NCBI RefSeq assembly: GCF_027942865.1
Contig: NC_134509.1
Coordinates: 33,654,197 to 33,718,196, forward strand
Source of the DNA: Odontesthes bonariensis
Lineage: Eukaryota; Chordata; Actinopteri; Atheriniformes; Atherinopsidae
Direction: 5' to 3'
DNA length: 64,000 nucleotides
Shown: piece by piece, positions 25,737-37,525 of the stretch
How positions within the stretch are numbered: the stretch's first letter is position 1
Layout: the number at the start of each line of letters is the position of its first letter
Notes under the pieces: model-generated
What the model was told of the DNA's origin: nothing
Database searches by the model: none
Seen by the model: the letters and a program-made list of their open reading frames with translations, nothing else
Made by a program: the position numbers and the translations under genes

Positions 25737-25880
25737 GGGGTGGTCCGTTGCGTAGTGGGTTTAGCAGGCGCCCCATGTACAAGAGTCTATAGTCCTCGCT
25801 GCAGCTGGCCCCGGTTCAAGTCCCACGTCGGACGGCCCTGTGCTGCACGTTGTTCCCCCTCTAATTTAAAAAAAATATAA
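25737..25880 (+). repeat. tRNA-derived SINE inserted in hAT copy A
   Basis: Pol III promoter boxes are visible: a box A-like TTGCGTAGTGGG and a box B-like GGTTCAAGTCC. An A-rich end follows the CCCCCTCT segment. The same SINE, longer, is at 50964-51145. hAT copy B lacks it, which confirms an insertion. It is not a functional tRNA gene. Confidence 0.7.
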
Positions 25881-25891
25881 AACATGCGTTA

Positions 25892-28800
25892 CAGTTTTTC
25901 TCTATTGGCTTGGTTCATTTCTTGAAACAGAAATTACATTATCAAAATAACATGGACAAATCTCCAAACCACCTCGCAATTGTTCACAACAGAATGGCAT
26001 TTCTCATTGCTTTCATCAAATTGCAATTGTCTTAATAATTGTGTCAATTGTTTCAGTGCATCTCTGCAAAAGATTAAGTACAAGTAACCTACAGTTTGCA
26101 CAGTTTGCCTACATTTAGCACATTTTCCAAGTGAATAGATTTTGGTGATCTGAACTGATTAGTTGATTCTTGGTCTAATGGTTCTTCTATCCAAAATATG
26201 TTAGCATGATTTCATTGTATAAGTCATCACATGCACAATAATCTGTTCAATTGTCAAAATGGGCCAAGAACATGATACCATCAATACCATATAGAATCTC
26301 ATGTAACATTTGATAAATTCATGACAGTAATTGACAATCAGGTGAAACTAGAACTTTACTAATGAAGAAGGAGTTTCAAGCACCTCAGGTGACCAATCAA
26401 ATGGTAGGCATAGTTAGTTACCTGACAGATGCTGTCCATGATTGTGAGTGCTGCCAAACATGTAGGCCTATATAAAGAGCTTGACCAGGACCAATTACAC
26501 TACAGTACATGTAAAACAACAATACAATTACATTGGTAACTCATTCTGTAAGAAAAACACAAGGCAGACAAATACAAATTGTACTGTGCAGTACAGTAAT
26601 ACAGAGTTGACCTAGGATTGCACGACAACCTTGCATGGGTGGCAGAGAAAAACTTCTCAGTGATCAACAAGAACAAGAGATCTGTAACATGGTGTTGGCA
26701 AATAATGCCATCACATTGAGACAGATCCTCACTGCCATTATTGAAGACAATGCCATATTCCACAATATCAACTCTATAAGCATCTCCACAATAGACCGGA
26801 CATTGAAGAAGCATCACATGACCATGAAACATATTTACAGGGTACCCTTTGAGAGGAACTCTGATAGAGTGAAAGAGCTACGGTACCAGTATGTAGAAGT
26901 AAGTCAGTTAGTGCTTGTCTGTCATCATAACCTTAACTGTAAATACTGTAAGTAGTGGTTCCTAAACTTTTTGGGCTTCTGTCCCCCCTTTACCTGATTT
27001 AAGATTTCCAAGTATTTGCTTTACTGTATCTGACATCAACATTTTGGCTAAAAACTGCAGCAGAAAACTACAGTTTACTGTATGATACAATTATCATTAT
27101 AATCCTTATATTGAAAGGGGTCAAGGAGCTGCAATTACTGTAATGTCTCCCAAGTACAGTAGCCTACTGTAATACATACAACATTTCAGTACAGTAAATC
27201 TTCAGTACTTCCCTCTCCTTTCTGTCAAATACCCCCTGCAGTACCTCTGTGTAGGTCTATCCCTAGATACATATAGGATAGTCAAGGCAAGGCAAAATTT
27301 ATTTACAGTATATAGCACATTTCATGCTTAGAAGCAGTTCAGTGTGCTTTACAGAGTAAAAGAAGTAAATAAAAACAGTGTGTGAAAACAGCTAAAAAGC
27401 ACATGATGGGTACATGTAATTTTTTTACTCTAACTATTGCATAATGGGATTGGAAGCAAATGAGACCCCTCACATCCTCGTGTTTGTAGATGAAGCCGGC
27501 TTCAACCTGGCCAAGGTGCGAAGACGTGGCCGCAACATTATTGGCCACCGGGCCACAGTGGATGTTCCAGGCCAGCGAGGGGGCAATATAACTATGTGTG
27601 CAGCCATTTCTGAGAATGGTGTGGCCACTCACATCCCCATTCTTGGCCCATAGAACACACAGAAGCTCCTCTTCTTCTTGGACCACCTTTATACTAATTT
27701 GGTCCCTGAATATGAGCGAGGTCTTCTTGAGTCTCACCTACCACGCTACGTGATTGTGTGGGACAATGTCAACTTCCATTGTGGTCCACTCATCAGGGCT
27801 TGGTTCACTATGCATCCTAGAATGATGATGGAGTTTCTCCCACCTTATTCCCCTTTCCTTGATCCTATTGAGGAGTTTTTCTTTGCTTGGAGGTGGAGAG
27901 TGTATGAGCATCATGCCCAAGACCAAAGATCCCTGCTCCATGCAATGGACGCCGCATGTTTAGACATTACAGGAGATCAGTGTAGGGGATGGTTGCGGCA
28001 TGCACGGTGTTTCTTCCCGCATTGCATTGCAAGGGAAAATATACGTTGCGATGTTGATGACAATCTGTGGCCACATAGACAGCAACGTCTGGACGGCCAG
28101 GAGGGTGAGGACAGTGGTCATGAGGGAGGGGCGGGGGAGGGTGAGGGTGAGCGGGAGGGGGACGACAGCGACCAGTAAAGTGTTGCTATAGTGTTTTCTG
28201 TAAGCTGCAGATTTATTTACAGTACGGCAGGCCACATAATTTTGTTTTTTGTTTGTGTTTATATTACAGTATATGTGTGCTATGTATATTTTTCTTTTCC
28301 TTCTACAATACTATACTGTATGGAAGTTAAGTACTTCACAGTATTTGTGTGAATAAAAATGGTTGGTATGAGTGTATTGTGTGTGCTTTGAGGCTACTCT
28401 TACTGTGAAACTTTTTTCCTTCAGTTTTATACACTATTGTATTCTGTTAGGTAGTCCTATGTCATAGTGACAAAACATCTAAACATTTTGACTTGTAGTG
28501 CTCACACAATGCCAAAAGGACAATGCATTTTGGGGGCACTGACTATTTGAATGAGAAAGAAACTTCATTTTGACACATGGGTGAACTGTTTAGGGGAGAT
28601 GTGAGCTTTTGCTGGTGAACCATGGTGTTTTGCTGAACCATTCAGTTTAGTTTAGCAAAAAGTACTAAAGAGTGTTGAAAACGTCTGGTCTGTTTCAAGA
28701 AATGAGCCTAGACAATTGAGAAAGATCTTTGCAATTTGGGTGGCACTTTCTTTCCCATGTAAAGAACATGGGAAAGAAATCAGGTCTGAAGCATGGGTGA

Positions 28801-28942
28801 ACAGTTTTGGGAGAGATATGAACTTTTTCAGGTTAGCTATAGTGTTGTGCTGAACTATAAGAGTGTTGTTCCAAATGATCTTAGAGTTTTGAGAATGTAA
28901 TTTCTGTTTCAAGAAATGAGCCAAACCAATAGAGAAAAACTG
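25892..28942 (+). mobile_element. Tc1/mariner-superfamily (IS630-like) transposon inside hAT copy A
   Basis: The terminal inverted repeats are about 49 bp. The left starts CAGTTTTTCTCTATTGG and the right is its inverse, ending GAGAAAAACTG. The flanks are TA on the left and CA (a mutated TA) on the right. hAT copy B has an unbroken GCGCTAATGCGC at this point, so TA is the target. Related sub-terminal repeats recur at about 28690-28735. The interior holds a broken transposase and older inserted fragments (a hAT-end relic at 26955-27000 and a LINE 3' tail at 27285-27400). Confidence 0.8.
26635..28178 (+). pseudogene. Broken DDE transposase of the Tc1/mariner-like element
   Basis: The N-terminal piece (26635 to about 26895) starts MGGREKLLSDQQEQEIC and looks like a helix-turn-helix region; it ends just before a GTAAGT. 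The catalytic piece starts near 27444 with MGLEANETPHILVFVDEAGF (first Asp). An in-frame TAG at 27651-27653 interrupts it after PILGP. The second Asp (VIVWDNVNFH) and the Glu (SPFLDPIEEFFF) follow after 27678. By count, 35 residues separate the second Asp and the Glu (DD35E spacing). The C-terminus is unusually acidic and glycine-rich (GQEGEDSGHEGG) and ends at 28178. Confidence 0.75.
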
Positions 28943-29024
28943 CAATGCGCAATAAAATATTTATCGGCGTTAAATAATTAACGAGTTAACGCTATAATAA
29001 CGAGTTAACTCACCCAGCCCTAGT

Positions 29025-29521
29025 CAGGGCCGTTGACAGGTTTGGCTGGGCCCGGGACAAAATTCTCTGAATGGGTACTTTTATTCATCGCCAGACCCGC
29101 GTGTATGTCCGCTGAACTTTCTGAGAATGTTCGGGGAACAAGGCGGAGCCCATTCATCTGGCGAGTGTCAAATTAAATCAGTCTAAACGAAAGTTACAGG
29201 CTACCCCAAAACGTCACGTTTATAACCCATTCGTTACATTCAACTCTATCTAAATGGCAATTTCACACGTTGCCATGTCTATACTGGCTTATTTTAAACA
29301 AAATAAGGTTAAACCAGAGCCGCGTTACACTGGCTGTCATTCAGCTGACCGGGGATGATTCTCAAATCAATTCAGCCTGATTGGCGTGCGTGCCTGAAAC
29401 ATTTGGACATGTTTGCGGACTAATGCGCATATTCCTTTTTTTTTTTTTTTTTTGGGCCCCCCCCCCCCATTCCTGGGCCCGGGAAAAAATACCCGTTTGT
29501 CCCCCCCTATCGGCGGGCCTG
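29025..29521. mobile_element. hAT-type MITE nested at the right end of hAT copy A
   Basis: The ends CAGGGCCGTTGACAGG and (inverse) CAGGCCCGCCGATAGG match at 12 of 16 positions. Both sides carry the exact 8-bp duplication GCCCTAGT (29017-29024 and 29522-29529). That target consists of the last 6 bp of hAT copy A plus the first 2 bp of its own target duplication. No coding potential. It contains a poly-T/poly-C run at 29435-29468. Confidence 0.8.
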
Positions 29522-29535
29522 GCCCTAGTTATAAT

Positions 29536-30384
29536 GATTCTACTCACTGGCTCTACAATTTTTGTTTTCAGTTGTCATCTCCTTTATAAACCCAAAATGT
29601 AACAGGTGTACGTAATTAATTTTTAAAAATGCTCCAGCGGAAGAAGTATTCAATAGTAAAAGTAGCAATACAGCAGCAGCAACTTGTCATTATCGGCAGA
29701 AACATGTGCCGTAGTTAAAGTTTGGTCTTTCAGATATCTTGTTATACATAGCATCATTACATCATTGATACTGAGGCATTAGTGTGCAAGCAACACGTTA
29801 CTGTTGTAACTGATGGAGGTGATGCTGGTTTAAACCAGATACATCTGCGTTGTGGTCATATGATTAATAGGAAAGGAGAGAAGAAGTCAAGTTTTGATGC
29901 ATCTGTTGCAATTTCCCATTGTAACATTGTTGTCTTAAAAGCAACTATCAACTGAAGCTGTTCAATAAATTTAGTGTAGTAGAAGTATACTGCTGTATAA
30001 AAGCATCCCAAATATCTGCTTAAGTTCAGTACTTCAGCAAAATAACTTAATGTGCCGATTGGCCGAGTGCTTTGAGTGATAGTCTACCTCTGCTTACTGC
30101 TTACTGCTACCTGAATTCTTTTATATCATAGCACAGAATAAAACCTGCACAATCCCTAACAGACATAAAATACAGTTTGTAAAATTCTGAACACGGAATT
30201 CAAGGTTTTCCTTGAAACATTACTTGTGATAAACCTTAAACTACATCTTATCTTTCATCCTGATTGTAAAATCCAGAATCAGTTCATTTCAGTAGTTTCA
30301 GTGCTTATGGTGTGTTCTCTCAACACTGGAAACTGTCCACCGTTCATCCTTCTGCATCAAGAATTCACCTGTTAAAACCAGATT
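29536..30384. other. Intergenic, no recognisable gene
   Basis: AT-rich, no exon-like signals or repeats recognised. Confidence 0.4.
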
Positions 30385-30960
30385 TAAAGTAAAAATGTAA
30401 ATGTAAATGTATTTTATTTATACAGCCCTTTACAGACAATCCTTATGATGTACCAAAGTGCTTTACAGCATGTAATAAATAAAGAGAAGAATAAGTAAAA
30501 ACAAATAAAAACAATAAAAGAACAGTGAAAGCAATAAAATACAACATAATCAAATGAGATAAAATAAGATTAAAGTGCCATCATACGACTGGGTATTAAA
30601 AGCAATCCTAAATAAGTAGGTTTTTAGCCTAGATTTGAAGAGGCCCAGGTCAGAAATAAGACGCAGCTCCACGGGGAGCTTATTCCAGAGCCTGGGGGCA
30701 GCGACGGAAAAGGCTCGCTCACCCCGGGGTTTGTATTCTGACCTGGGCACTTCCAGCAAAAACTGATCTGTTGACCTCAGAGCTCTACCAGGATTACGGA
30801 CTGTTAAAAGCTCAGATAAATATGATGGGGCGAGGCCGTTAAGAGCTTTAAAAACAAACATTAAAAGTTTAAAATCAATTCTATAAAGGACAGGAAGCCA
30901 ATGGAGGGAGTTAAGAACAGGAGTGATGTGCACACGTCTGTTGGTGTTGGTTAAAAGAGG
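30385..30960 (-). mobile_element. 5'-truncated L2/CR1-type LINE, 3' end
   Basis: Minus-strand translation gives the typical C-terminus of L2-like reverse transcriptases: LNSLHWLPVLYRIDFKLLMF, then LNGLAPSYLSELL, then FSVAAPRLWNKLP. This is followed by a 3' UTR with TTTACAT-type repeats. The 5' break is near 30960. No reverse transcriptase active site remains. Confidence 0.8.
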
Positions 30961-33900
30961 GAAAAATGGAAGAAATGGAGAACACTTTTTCAGTAAGCAG
31001 ATCTGAAAACACATACTGCACTGTTCATGTTTCTGCTGCAAGAAGAAGCTCAAACACCACATAGGAGTAACCAATAAAGTGGAATTAAACAGTTTTTGAT
31101 TAAGCTTGATTGCTATTTACACTGTCATGAATACAAAATGCTCAACGTCATTTTTAGGGTTTCAGACTAAATTTTCCGAGGCTGTCATGATTATTTTATC
31201 AACACGTGAGTGAAAGTAGACCCAGAGTCCTTGACAAGTTCTAAAACTCAACGATTCGAGCCTCACCATTTTCATTCTGCACGGCGAGCGAGATAAAGCC
31301 ACAGTTGTGAGGCGGCTGAGGCCATTGTTTGGTTGAAGTGAGGCAAATGAGACCCCGGAGAGCACCACTTAGCTACTCATAAAGGTCAGATATGGAGCCA
31401 CACCAGTGGATGCTAATCCCGACCCCAGAGACTGTGTGCACATGCGCCTGTGGATGTAATTGTTTCACACGCCTGTGACATTTAGACCTGAATGAGTGCA
31501 AAATCCTGCGTGACACAACAGTGTACATGTGAGGTACACCTTTGGCTGGAAAACAGGGACTTTTAGTGCCCGCAGGGGTTTAATTAGACATGGCCTTGGG
31601 GGTAATTAAAACATCAGAGACTATTTTCTCACACAGACAACTACGTAAGGTTATTGTTGTAAAAAAAAAAATCTTATTTTTGTTATTATGTTGTGCTTTG
31701 GCTGAACATTTAAAGCTGTTAACCCCCCTCAGGACCCCCAACCAACTCCAAACAAAAAAAGAAAAAGGATTAATATTAATAACTGGGCAGTAAATTATAA
31801 TTACTCCCATGTTTTAATAACTTTTTCAAACTGATATAGTCATAAACAAACAATAATTCATTTTACATATGCTGTTACACTTATGCTCTGCTTTCAGCAC
31901 GAGAGTTTTACCCAAACACAGACATACAATTATGAGCCATCACTGTATGTTTGCCATTATGCAGTCTAGTTACACAGTTATTTGGTATTTCACTAATAAT
32001 ACACTGAGAGGCTGATTTTTTTCCCCTCTTGCCATCGGAGGTGCAGGCTTGTCAGCAGGTCTCACTGACTGGGCCACCTGAGAAGCAGCTGCAACGTAAT
32101 TTGAGAGTTTTCGCCGAACGTGGTGGAGATAACGATTGGTGGGTCACAGCAACAGTTCAGCCGCAGTGTAATGAGCAGAAAAGGAATTCACAAATCACTT
32201 AATGCATGTGTGTGTGTGTGTGTGTGCGTACGTGACAGGGGCAGAGAACATGAACTGGAGGTTCTTGTAATGATTAATTATCACTACAGCAATGTGTCCA
32301 AAACATAGCACAATTATTTTGAATTAAAGACACTTTCCCAGTTTCTTTTCTATGTAGACATTGATTTTTAATTTGTCCATCCACAAAACAACAAACTAAA
32401 GCCATATCCCAGGGTGATATTGTGACCCCAGAAAGGGAAGCTATATAACTGCTCGACCTATGGAGGAAGGCTCGGTACATGCAAAGGACACACTCTGGTT
32501 TATATTCTGAAATAAACCCGTACTGAATCCAAAACTAAGCCAAGAGTCATCGACACAAGACCTTCTGCAAACACTAGAAAAAAACAAACACAAACACAAA
32601 ATAGAAAGCAGCTCATATTCTAGAACTTTTGGTCACTCTTAGATGGCTACTTTGGTCAAGATTGAAACCTTTCAATAAATATCAGATGGGTTTAATGAAA
32701 TTTAGTGCACACATTCATGTCCAAAACAGACTATCACAGGATTTTGCATGAATATAAATGAATATTAGAAAATAAACATCATGCCAAATTTCACAAGGGA
32801 TCAACTTGAATTGCAGTTGAGTTGAATACATTACATCAAAGATTACACATATTCCCAACAACAGTCATACATAACAATGAAATTATGATGGCATCACATT
32901 TTAAAACCCCACAAGAGTGTTTTCTTCACAATTAACAAAAATCTGCTGGACATTTATAAAATGTTTGAAATATTATGCAATGTAGTAGAACAAAGGCTAT
33001 ATATCATAAATATTTTTTTTTTTAAGTTAAATTTCTTATCCAGGGTAAATATCTAAAGCATACATCTCCTATAATGAGCATGTCTTGGAATAATGGGGCT
33101 TTAACTCCATCTTGTGGAGTAAACTGGAACTACAACTAGAATGTGTACCTCCACCAATAAAGTGGCAATGTACATCCATGACTTAATTTTTCCCACAATT
33201 CAAGATGTTCCTCTCTTGAACTGATAATAGAGAACGTCTACCCTTATCTGTACACATTATACATGTGAAAAAAACTTTCTTAAGCGATTTTGTTCTAGTG
33301 CTGCTGTAAGTTTACTGTATTACCATGAATCTGAATCCTGGAGAGCACATTCATGTCAGATAAAGCAGAGTCTGGCAGAACACAAATCTTCAGCCCTGAC
33401 GGGAAACAACGTTTTAAATAGAGATGCTACAAATTCTAAAACATGGATAATTGTCTTACACGTGTACAATCCGCCAGCACAAAGACCCAAGGTGGGCACC
33501 CATGTCGCGGTATATGTGAAACGTGGTCGCATTCTCCATTCTTAATGGCTAGAATATGATGCGGCAGTTCACAGAAATAATGTGCCATCCCTTCATTGTT
33601 AGTGAAAAGTTTCAGTGAATAATAATTTAAAAAAAAAAAATGGCTATCAACATATCACAGTCATAAGAATGAGACAAACACACAGAGGGACACCACTAAA
33701 AGTTTTAAAACATTATACTTGGCTATGAAAATTACACTGATTTTAAAATGTCTCTGTCCCTCCCTACTTCCATCGCTACCATGAAACATAAAATAAGTTA
33801 AAAAAAAAACATGAGAGAGATGAGTCAAACACACAGGTGGCTTTAATTCAACAACTGCTTTAGAAAATAACGGTTACAAAAAGCAGACAGTCATTAAATG

Positions 33901-34284
33901 TGACCAAAGTTAAGATGGTGGCATTGTGGGAGTTATTTAAATCACAGGTATCTCCCTTAAAACATATCTGATGTGACACACCCGTTGACCTGAGAAAAAA
34001 AATCCCTTTTTCTTTGAAGTAAAATCATTAAAATTAGAATCGTACTGAAATTGAATTTCATATTCAAAGAAAAAAAACTAAAAAAAAAACTAACAAACAA
34101 ACTGGAAGTTGGTCCAACTTTGGAAGCATGATATGTGTTGATAATTCAAAGCGACTGCTTCTGAAATGGACAGCTCAGTGTGTGCCTGATAGCTTTACGG
34201 TGGGATGAAAAAAAACATTAAATTATATTAGGATGCTTCTGATTCCTACCAACCTCAGTATTTTTTGACAAATCATGTTGTCAG
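30961..34284. other. Intergenic between LINE fragment and thumpd1 3' end
   Basis: AT-rich, with a short (TG)n at 32206-32227 and several A-runs. No recognisable exon. Confidence 0.4.
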
Positions 34285-34380
34285 TTTATTTTAAAAAAAA
34301 AAACAGCACTACGACATAAAGCAACTTAAGATGACGTCACACCAACTGGCTGTTTAAAAAAGAAAAGAAAAAGAGAGCTC

Positions 34381-37300
34381 TCATTCCCCGCCACCTTCAC
34401 CCTTATCAACCTTGTCCTGGTTCTGCGACACACTTTTGTCCTCGTCTTCTTCGCCCTTCCTCTCTTCTTTTTCGGCCTCCTCCCCAACCTGTTTCTCTTT
34501 CTGCTCGGATGTGTTTGTATCCGTTTTTGTTGCGACGGCGTCGGACTTGGGTGCGTCTTCTTTCACTACTTCCTGCACATTGTACTTTCTATACAGCGTA
34601 TAGTCTTTAACCACACTGATGCAACACACAGCCTTGATGACCTCTACGATGATTGTCAGGTCTGGGTTTGTCAGATCCACCTTGTTTTTGGGGTTCAGCT
34701 TCCCCACAAGACCTACAGGAGGGAAAAAAAAAAAAAGGACAGGTGGGATTCTGTCAGCGGGGGTGCAACAATCATGGAATGCATGGACACAAGGTGGGTC
34801 CAAGTCTACCTGCAATAGATTTGATGATTTCATCTCTCTTGTTGTGGCTGCTGTTGCGAGCCTTGAAGGCGATCTGGTAGGTCGCACAGTTTGGGGCTTT
34901 GAACCACGGCTCCAAGAACGTGGTCAGGTACTTCACCATGTCTTCCTGGAAAGCCTTGCATGTTCCAGTTACCTGAAGGGAGACGAAAAAGATCAGACGC
35001 TGCAGAGAACAGCATGAAAACTCAAATCAAGTTAGTCCTTATTCTTCTAATATCCAGTCTGGTAAATAACAGAAGAGGCACGGTGATGTTCCGATGCTTA
35101 AAGTGGGGAAGATTTAGCGTTAAAGGTTGCAACAGACATAATAGCTCTGCTGAGCTTTTCCTTTTCCAGGGGAGTGCAACTTTGCTGGCTGCTACTAATG
35201 TGACAGATGTGAGGGAACAACTCCAGAGTCAGCGCTACAATGCGACATGGCAGAATCTGTAAATGATATCATTCATTTGAATGATAGCCTGACTCAACAC
35301 CCCACGACTCCCTCTGTGGTTAACATTCTTATGCAGGGCCGGTTTTTGCTATGGGCAATGTGGGCGACCACCCAGCGCGCACTCTATGTGAGGGCGCATG
35401 AGCGCTTATCCCAGGCCACACAACACAAACTGCTGCCAATCCAAATAAACTGTATTTCATTCCTAAAATTAACATAGACCCATATACCTTCATGTAATTA
35501 ACTGGCCATCAGATGCCCAGTTTAGAAAGAGAAGAAAAGAAGAAGAGGAGAAACGGGCAAAAGATAAAGATATGCAGATTTTTATGAGTGATGCGAGTGA
35601 CGTAGGCTATAGGCAATTTATTAGCCTCTTGCTAATATGTTGCTGTTAGCCACGACTGTATTTGATTTTTAGTTTTGCTGAACTAGAATTAGAATTGAGG
35701 CATCACGTCATGCAACTAATTTCACCCATAGGCAACCTAGTGTAGTTTGTGTTTGCAACACAACAAGTGCAAATTCAGTCCTGACTTTGGATTTTTTTTT
35801 TTATTGTTACGAGCTATATGCTAAATTAAATAACTTAAATAACTTCTAATATACATTGACATGGCATTTTGTAAGCTACATGTGGAACTTTTTGTATTTA
35901 TAATAAAATAATATAATATGTTGTTGTGTTGGTGGCCGGGTAAGTCTTTTTTTTGTGGGGGGGGGATGGTTCGCGCAGGGCGTAAATCTAGCCAGGTCCG
36001 CCTCTGTTCTTATGTGCTGCATTTGTTAAATAACTTTGATCACATAACAATATTTTTAAGACTTTTTTAAGATTATTTTAGCTTCTCACCGGCAGCATTC
36101 GAAGGATCACGCGTGACTTCTTCTTCTTGGTGGTGTGGAGATCAGACAAGATGTGATGAACCAGTTTGTCAGATTCTAGGACAGAAAAAAACCCAACTGT
36201 AATCCCAACAGAAATGAAAGGCCTGAAAATGAATTAAAAAGAAAATAAAAAAGAAATCATCCACCTGTAAATTGTACATTTAGAATTCGTACCCAGGTTT
36301 TGAGTTCGGATGAAGATGACATTGTTTGCTCCACTGTCGAGTGCCCGAAAGCGCCTCTCCTGTTTAGTTCCAGATGCTTGCAGCTGGGCGACCTCCTTCT
36401 TCAGTGCAACATCGACATCTTCTTCTTCAGCCTCGTCTTCCTCGCCGCTGCTCCCATTGCCATCTGAAAGCTGGGATTGAGGGTGGAATTTTAATAATCT
36501 GGGAGTTATTCTTATTCATTCCTTGTGTAGACTAAAACTCGTTTTTCTGCTGCCACGTGGGCTCATGTGAGCGGTCTAAAAATGTTTAGGCAGGCGAAAT
36601 GTTTCAGGGTAACTTCAACATTAATATCAGGATGAAAGGTTTCCCCAGCTCGTAACAAGATAAGCAGGCAGCAGCGGCTGATCATATCAGGATTTGTGAA
36701 TACCAGCTGTGCAGACAGAAAATCCTTACTGGGTGGCAGGGCTGAAATCAGGTTGGCACAGAAACTGCACATAACTGTATAGAAAATATATAGTTAATCC
36801 TTCTTTTGAACCTTACTTTCTGCTCACTCCCTTATAGGTGACATAGAAAATGCACCATGTTTATGTTGCTCTTGACCGATCCATTGAAATCAGGAGCAGT
36901 TTCTTATGTTAAGCTTTCTGAATTCCTGGTAAAAGTCTAGAAAATTTCACATATTTAAACACAAAAGATGCCAATATAGTCATCAATTTAATGCAGCATT
37001 TAGTATTTCTTCTAAAACATTTCGAACTTGCTTTCATTCCTGCAGTTTAAAGCCACAGACTACATCTTATTTGCACAACTGAAGAATTTGCTAAAGAAAC
37101 CCACAAGTGGACGCAACACTGCCTCAGCATCCTTGTTATATTGACAAATTTCACATTTACATTCAGTTTCAGTTTTTAGAACACGACACAGCAGCTGCTG
37201 AAGGCTATTGATGCTTCAGATTTTTTATTCAAGCAAATTGTTTTTTTTTTCAGTCCTTCTTTCAGCAGTTAATCGTAAGAACACTTAGTATGAGAAAATC

Positions 37301-37525
37301 ACTACTTCCCCCACTCACCTTCTCGGGGCCGTAGAGCTTGTCCGCGTATTCATTGAGCAGATTGAAGGCCTCCGCGGTGCACTTTCTCTCGTTCATGTTG
37401 CATGTGATGAGTATCCCCTGCATACCCACCTCCAGCTCCCGGGAGCCCTTCCACCGCTTGTTGTGGTGACCCACCGCATAGTGCTTCTTGCTCCGTTTCC
37501 TGGAGTCGTTTTGCGCGGCTGACAT
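34381..37525 (-). CDS. thumpd1: THUMP domain-containing protein 1, tRNA-acetylation adaptor
   Basis: Orthologue of human THUMPD1 and yeast Tan1, the tRNA-binding partner of NAT10/Kre33 for N4-acetylcytidine in tRNA-Ser and tRNA-Leu. Five exons: 37525-37319, 36470-36293, 36175-36090, 34972-34810, 34712-34381, giving 321 aa with all phases consistent. The N-terminus has basic residues (RKRSKKHYAVGHHNKRWKG), then the conserved LEVGMQGILITCNMNERKC and NEYADKLYGPEK, and an acidic linker. The THUMP domain spans the middle exons (FQEDMVKYLTTFLEPWFKAP, then KNKVDLTNPDLTIIVEVIKA and VCCISVVKDY). The C-terminal tail is acidic/Lys-rich and variable. A TTTATT on the plus strand at 34285-34290 (AATAAA on the minus strand) could be the poly(A) signal. 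Intron 3 carries a hAT MITE. Confidence 0.95.
35334..36006. mobile_element. hAT-type non-autonomous element in thumpd1 intron 3
   Basis: Starts CAGGGCCGGTTTTTGC and ends with the inverse of CAGAGGCGGACCTGGC. The exact 8-bp duplication TTCTTATG lies on both sides (35326-35333 and 36007-36014). Length 673 bp, with no transposase. Confidence 0.85.

Larger units (their letters stand above)
25176..29022 (-). mobile_element. BED-finger hAT element, copy A, with later insertions
   Basis: The element begins TAGGGCTGGGCAACG and ends AACTCACCCAGCCCTA. It is flanked by the 8-bp duplication GTTATAAT at 25168-25175 and 29528-29535; the right copy has been displaced by a second element. Its own sequence is only about 0.65 kb: a BED finger exon plus AT-rich ends. 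The rest is insertions: a tRNA-SINE and a 3 kb Tc1/mariner-like element. Copy B at 56827-61059 lacks both and marks the empty sites. An 8-bp duplication and a BED finger fit the hAT superfamily. The catalytic domain is absent. Confidence 0.8.
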
